This document shows, in pieces, positions 60,703 through 64,000 of a DNA stretch of 64,000 nt. Within the stretch, counting starts at the first letter, position 1. Every line of letters starts with the position of its first letter. Source of the stretch: an uncultured Bacilli bacterium (GTDB lineage: Bacteria > Bacillota_I > Bacilli_A > RF39 > UBA660); assembly GCA_934162445.1 (NCBI GenBank), contig CAKPIT010000002.1, positions 62,001 to 126,000 of the forward strand, read 5' to 3'. The notes under the pieces were generated by a model. That model saw only the letters and a program-made list of their open reading frames with translations, was not told where the DNA came from and did not search any database. A program made the translations under genes and the position numbers.

Positions 60703-61536
60703 ATGGTTATTACAGTTACTAGTGTTCTTACAATTGTTAAAAAGATTATTGATATATCAATTGTATGGTTAATGTTTTATGTGATATTAAAAAATATTAG
60801 AAATAGTGTTAAACTTACCCTTTTATTTAAGGGACTTGTGGTTATAATTTTATTAAAAATAGTGAGTGATGTTTGTGGTTTTACAACTGTTGGTTTATTG
60901 CTTGAATATGTAATTATGTATGGACCACTGGCAATTATTGTTATTTTTCAACCGGAAATTAGAAATATTTTGGAGCAGCTTGGAAGAAATCAATTATTAG
61001 GTAGACATAAAGTTCTTACGGTTGATGAAAGAGAAAGACTTGTTTATGAAATTGTTCAAGCAATGGATTATATGCGTAAACAAAAAATCGGAGCTTTGAT
61101 TGTTCTAGAACGTGATATTAGTCTTGGTAATTATATTGAGAAAGCTAAGAAAATATATGCTGATATTTCAAGTGATTTATTGATTGCTATTTTCTATGAG
61201 GGTAATCCATTACATGATGGTGGAGTTATTATTCAAGGGGATAGAATTACTTGTGCTGGTGCTGTATTCCCAACTAGTAGTAGTTCTAAAATTAATAAAA
61301 GATTAGGAACAAGACACAGAGCAGCACTAGGTATTTCTGAAGAGACTGATGCAATATCACTTGTGGTATCTGAAGAAACTGGTAGACTTTCTGTAGCTAT
61401 TAAGGGTGAATTATTCTATAATCTATCACTTGATGATGTTAGAATGATGTTGATTGATGAGTTAAAACCTAAAATGGCTAGTGAATATGAAGAAGATGAA
61501 TTAGAAGAGGAAGAGATATATGAAGAAGATAATTAG
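60703..61536 (+). CDS. cdaA: Diadenylate cyclase CdaA
   Basis: A membrane-bound enzyme that joins two ATP into cyclic di-AMP, which controls potassium and osmotic balance. The 277-aa protein has three transmembrane helices (about 9-28, 38-56 and 65-80), then the DAC domain with PLHDGGVII near 169-177 and LGTRHRAALGISEETDA near 201. The catalytic DGA motif of most DAC proteins reads DGG here, but the RHR motif is intact. GGAGAG precedes the ATG. It overlaps cdaR by 17 bases. The usual third gene glmM is not next. Confidence 0.94.
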   Translation: MVITVTSVLTIVKKIIDISIVWLMFYVILKNIRNSVKLTLLFKGLVVIILLKIVSDVCGFTTVGLLLEYVIMYGPLAIIVIFQPEIRNILEQLGRNQLLGRHKVLTVDERERLVYEIVQAMDYMRKQKIGALIVLERDISLGNYIEKAKKIYADISSDLLIAIFYEGNPLHDGGVIIQGDRITCAGAVFPTSSSSKINKRLGTRHRAALGISEETDAISLVVSEETGRLSVAIKGELFYNLSLDDVRMMLIDELKPKMASEYEEDELEEEEIYEEDN

Positions 61537-62881
61537 AGGAATAGGAAAATTTTTTCATCATATTGGGGCTTTTTTTGATAAATGGTTGATAAGTCCTATT
61601 ACAAAACTTATCTTAAAAATTACGGATTTTTCTAAAAGTAATGGTAAGGGAATTGAAAGATTCCTTGGGAAGAAACAAACGCTAATTGTTGTAAGTTTAT
61701 TGTTAGCTCTTGCAGTTTTCTTTATTATTGATAGTGAAGGTAATACTACGATAGATCAATATGCTGAAGTTTTATATAATCAACCAGTTACAGCTACTTA
61801 TAATGAAGAAGCTTATGTGGTTGAAGGTCTTCCTAAGTCTGTTGATATTACTTTGGTAGGGCAAAAACGTCATATCTTTTTGGCTAAGCAGTATCCAAAT
61901 GGTGGAGTTACAGTTGACTTAACGGGACTTAAACCGGGACAACATAAGGTTACACTTAAATATAGTCAACAGTTACGGTCAATAGATTATAGACTTGATC
62001 CATCAACGGTTACAGTTACTATTTATGATAAAGTTAGTACTACTAAGACTTTAACATATGATGTTTTACATCAAGATGATTTAGATAAGAAATTAAATGT
62101 AGAGAGTGTAGAACTTGATCGTTCTGAAGTTATTGTTAAGGGTGCTCAATATAAGCTTGATAAGGTAGCAACAGTTAGAGCACTTGTAGATGTTTTAGAC
62201 TTTGCTAAACAAGAAGCAGGTACACTTACACTTGAGAATGTACCACTGGTAGCTTATGATACTAATGGTAAGGTTGTTAATGTTGAGATTGTTCCTAAAT
62301 CAGTAACAGCTAAAGTTGTGATTGCATCACCTAGTAAAGAAGTGCCAATTAAGATTGTACCTAAGGGTGATTTAGCATTTGGTAAGGCCATTAAGTCAAT
62401 GAGTACTAGTACTTCTAATGTAACTATTTATGGTAATAAAGATGCTCTTAGCAATATTGAAGAATTGAAAGCAGAGATTGATGTTACTGGTCTTAATGAA
62501 GATAAAGAATATACTGTTACTTTAAAACGACCTAATGGAGTTACAGAAATTAGTAAGAAAACTATTACGGTTAAAGTTAGTCTTGATGAGTCTACTACTA
62601 AGGAATTTGATAATATTTCTATAGCGACTGAAAATCTTGATACTTCAAAATATAAAGTTCAAGCGTTAAGTGAAGCAGATAGTAAGGTTACTGTTGTTGT
62701 AACTGGAAGTAAATCAATTATTGATAATATTGATCCATCAATAATTAAAGCTTATGTTAATCTTGATTCACTTGGTGTTGGAGAACATGAAGTAGAGGTT
62801 AAAGTTAAGGGGGATGATTTGAAACTTAGCTATGCTTCAAAAACTAAAAAGGTTAAAGTTAGAATAACGGCTAATAATTAG
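61520..62881 (+). CDS. cdaR: CdaR, YbbR-domain regulator of CdaA
   Basis: A 453-aa membrane-anchored protein with one transmembrane segment (about 53-71) after an amphipathic basic start, and an extracellular region of about four YbbR repeats, recognisable as repeated patterns such as YVVEGLPKSVDITLVG, DRSEVIVKG, SNVTIYG and SKVTVVVTGSKS. CdaR binds and regulates CdaA at the membrane. The 17-base overlap with cdaA supports coupling. The N-terminal cytoplasmic part (residues 1-52) is longer than in Bacillus, and its amphipathic helix FFHHIGAFFDKWL may lie along the membrane. Confidence 0.9.
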   Translation: MKKIIRGIGKFFHHIGAFFDKWLISPITKLILKITDFSKSNGKGIERFLGKKQTLIVVSLLLALAVFFIIDSEGNTTIDQYAEVLYNQPVTATYNEEAYVVEGLPKSVDITLVGQKRHIFLAKQYPNGGVTVDLTGLKPGQHKVTLKYSQQLRSIDYRLDPSTVTVTIYDKVSTTKTLTYDVLHQDDLDKKLNVESVELDRSEVIVKGAQYKLDKVATVRALVDVLDFAKQEAGTLTLENVPLVAYDTNGKVVNVEIVPKSVTAKVVIASPSKEVPIKIVPKGDLAFGKAIKSMSTSTSNVTIYGNKDALSNIEELKAEIDVTGLNEDKEYTVTLKRPNGVTEISKKTITVKVSLDESTTKEFDNISIATENLDTSKYKVQALSEADSKVTVVVTGSKSIIDNIDPSIIKAYVNLDSLGVGEHEVEVKVKGDDLKLSYASKTKKVKVRITANN

Positions 62882-62893
62882 ATAAATATAAAT

Positions 62894-62924
62894 AATGTAG
62901 ATATTTAGGTATCTACATTTTTTT
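62894..62924 (+). terminator. Terminator of cdaA-cdaR
   Basis: AATGTAGATA pairs with TATCTACATT around a short loop, then seven T. Confidence 0.88.
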
Positions 62925-62928
62925 ATAA

Positions 62929-62953
62929 AAAAATCACCTTTAAAAGATGATTT
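62929..62953 (-). terminator. Terminator of the DUF378 gene (minus strand)
   Basis: On the minus strand AAATCATC pairs with GGTGATTT (one G-T pair) around TTTTAAA, next to the stop codon, followed by T-rich sequence. Confidence 0.65.
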
Positions 62954-63146
62954 ATCGGTCTTCAAATAACATACTTATATCTATTAGACCTGCTATACCA
63001 ATAATAATGTAAATTATTTTGGACATTACGGCATCAGCACCACCAAAGATTGAGGCAACTAGATCTAATTCAAATAATCCTACAAATGCCCAGTTTATGG
63101 CACCAATTATAATTAGTACTAAACATACTTTTTTTAATGTATCCAT
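62952..63146 (-). CDS. DUF378-family small membrane protein (YuzA-like)
   Basis: A 64-aa protein with two transmembrane segments (about 5-22 and 40-57) and the family signature LVIIGAINWAFVGLF-type text (IIGAINWAFVGLFELDLV), then a second helix ending in a short cytoplasmic tail. This matches the DUF378/YuzA family of uncharacterised membrane proteins. GGAGG precedes the start on the minus strand. It is convergent with cdaR. Confidence 0.85.
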   Translation of the reverse strand: MDTLKKVCLVLIIIGAINWAFVGLFELDLVASIFGGADAVMSKIIYIIIGIAGLIDISMLFEDR

Positions 63147-63265
63147 ATTTTCCTCCTTTATTTATACATTTATATAATGAACATATTTCTTATATTTATT
63201 CATGAATATTAGAAAGTGATTATTAATATAATAAATTAGAAATGAAAAAGAGGTGTTTTCTATTT

Positions 63266-63571
63266 ATGAAAAAATTTGGTTTGTTAGGTTTTTTTCTAGT
63301 TTGTTTATTGATTACTGGTTGTGGAAAAGATAGTGAAAGTACAATTTTAAAAAAGTTAGATAAGAAAATTAATAATAATAATTCTTATTTAATGACTGGA
63401 ACACTCGAGGTTTTAAATAATGATGATATATATAATTACGAAGTGGAAACTGCATATAAAAAGGATAATTATTATAAAGTAACGCTTAAAAATACAGCGA
63501 ATGATCATGAACAAATAATTTTAAAAAATGATGATGGTGTTTATGTATTAACACACAAGGGTTTAAAATAA
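63266..63571 (+). CDS. Lipoprotein, probably truncated (LolA/GerS-like N-terminal part)
   Basis: A 101-aa product with a lipoprotein signal: basic start, hydrophobic core and lipobox LITGC near residue 20. After it, LKKLDKKINNNNSYLMTGTLEVLN, quoted in parts, and YYKVTLKNTANDHEQIILKNDDGVYVLT form the first strands of a LolA-like beta sheet found in germination and sporulation lipoproteins such as GerS. The frame ends just after, at THKGLK, where such domains would continue for 200 or more residues, so a truncated gene is likely. ATG 63242 is in frame, but AGAGGTG fits 63266. Confidence 0.6.
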   Translation: MKKFGLLGFFLVCLLITGCGKDSESTILKKLDKKINNNNSYLMTGTLEVLNNDDIYNYEVETAYKKDNYYKVTLKNTANDHEQIILKNDDGVYVLTHKGLK

Positions 63572-63597
63572 AAAAATTTAAATAGATATAATAAAAA

Positions 63598-63630
63598 ACA
63601 GGTAGTATTGTTAATATACTACTGCTTTTT
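63598..63630. terminator. Bidirectional terminator between convergent small genes
   Basis: GTAGTAT pairs with ATACTAC around TGTTAAT, and T runs lie on both sides when each strand is read. Confidence 0.75.
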
Positions 63631-63669
63631 ATATTTTTAGAATATTTTGTTATGCTATATTCAAAAGCA

Positions 63670-63855
63670 CTATTTACCACCTATTTTTTTAACTTCTGCT
63701 GAAGCATTTTTTCCGTGCCATCCCATTTTTTGAGTGTTTGGGTCATACCATGTGTGTTCGCCATCCCAAGTTTTAGAATTTTGTTGAGCTGTACCACTAC
63801 TTAAATTGTGTTTTTGCCAACTATAACCATATTCATCTTTTGTTTTGTTTGACAT
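63670..63855 (-). CDS. Small hydrophilic tryptophan-rich protein of unknown function
   Basis: A 61-aa product with no signal peptide or membrane segment. It has an unusual density of aromatic residues for its size: YGYSWQKH, then SKTWDGEHTWYDPNT and KMGWHGKN, with four Trp and three Tyr spaced through a polar backbone. AAGGAG lies before the minus-strand ATG at 63855, and a consensus promoter is positioned above it. No family is recognised. Confidence 0.7.
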   Translation of the reverse strand: MSNKTKDEYGYSWQKHNLSSGTAQQNSKTWDGEHTWYDPNTQKMGWHGKNASAEVKKIGGK

Positions 63856-63881
63856 ATATATTCTCCTTTCTTATTTTGGTT

Positions 63882-63910
63882 ATTCTAATGACGAATTGCT
63901 TCTTTGTCAA
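63882..63910 (-). promoter_or_regulatory. Promoter of the small tryptophan-rich gene (minus strand)
   Basis: On the minus strand TTGACA (63910-63905) and TAGAAT (63887-63882) have a 17-base spacer. Confidence 0.65.
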
Positions 63911-63944
63911 CTTTTTTCTACATATTACTATATAAAATAGTCCG

Positions 63945-63972
63945 TTGACATATTAATGATTTGCTTTATAAT
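63945..63972 (+). promoter_or_regulatory. Promoter of the next gene (plus strand)
   Basis: Perfect TTGACA (63945-63950) and perfect TATAAT (63967-63972) with a 16-base spacer. It faces away from the preceding promoter. Confidence 0.7.
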
Positions 63973-63994
63973 ATTCATAAGAGAGGTGAATAGT

Positions 63995-64000
63995 ATGCAA
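63995..64000 (+). CDS. Start of a gene cut by the window edge
   Basis: ATGCAA at the window end is preceded by AGAGGTGA (63983-63990) and the promoter at 63945. Only two codons are present, so nothing can be said about the product. Confidence 0.5.

Overview
The window looks like a stretch of chromosome from a very AT-rich, low-GC Gram-positive bacterium of the Bacilli, probably one of the reduced-genome, uncultured gut lineages close to the Mollicutes. The basis is the order of housekeeping genes, the Shine-Dalgarno sites, the Rho-independent terminators, a T-box leader, and sporulation genes that only spore formers keep (spoVT, yabG, yabP, yabQ, spoVG and a SigH-like sigma factor). No database search was run. 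Family names rest on motifs, length and gene order.

Layout. 1-9613: rsmI-pth-mfd, an unknown gene, spoVT, a T-box leader with metG, a small membrane protein, tatD and a 3D-domain protein. 9639-15686: an accessory island of five tandem TasA/camelysin-like secreted proteins, each with its own promoter and terminator, then an operon of a SipW-type signal peptidase, a sixth diverged paralogue and two unknown membrane proteins. 15735-25924: ksgA, yabG, veg, spoVG, yabP-yabQ, divIC-tilS-ftsH, mscL, dusB, an RDD protein and lysS. 25944-34917: a transporter, clpC, cysS, a degenerate YugP-like protein, mrnC, rlmB, a sigma factor and an unknown tail-anchored protein. 34943-42751: uvrA, yvlD-like, lgt, trxB, yvcK, whiA, an IS remnant and clpP (minus strand). 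42820-49003: a nucleoside kinase, then the str operon rpsL-rpsG-fusA and tuf. 49032-58099: an anchored protein, a FemAB-like transferase (minus strand), murD-eno, secG, rnr, a CapA-like protein, smpB and the tmRNA. 58103-58760: gene debris holding an internally deleted IS. 58792-64000: tRNA-Thr, an unusual ThyX-like protein, cdaA-cdaR and small membrane or lipoprotein genes.

Much of the order matches the origin-proximal part of Bacillus subtilis (rsmI, pth-mfd-spoVT, metS-yabD-yabE, ksgA-yabG-veg, spoVG, yabP-yabQ-divIC, tilS-ftsH, dusB, lysS, clpC, cysS-mrnC-rlmB-sigH, rpsL-rpsG-fusA-tuf), then the yvlD-lgt-trxB-yvcK-whiA-clpP and eno-secG-rnr-smpB-ssrA blocks. Several usual members are missing (rnmV, hprT, ctsR-mcsA-mcsB, hprK, rapZ).

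The most unusual region is the SipW/TasA-like island, which sits exactly where rnmV would be expected between yabE and ksgA. Other points to examine are a ThyX-like protein whose signature motif is split over two halves, a YugP-like protein that has lost its catalytic glutamate, an FtsH with an added C-terminal SAP/Rho-N-like module, and IS debris beside the tmRNA gene.
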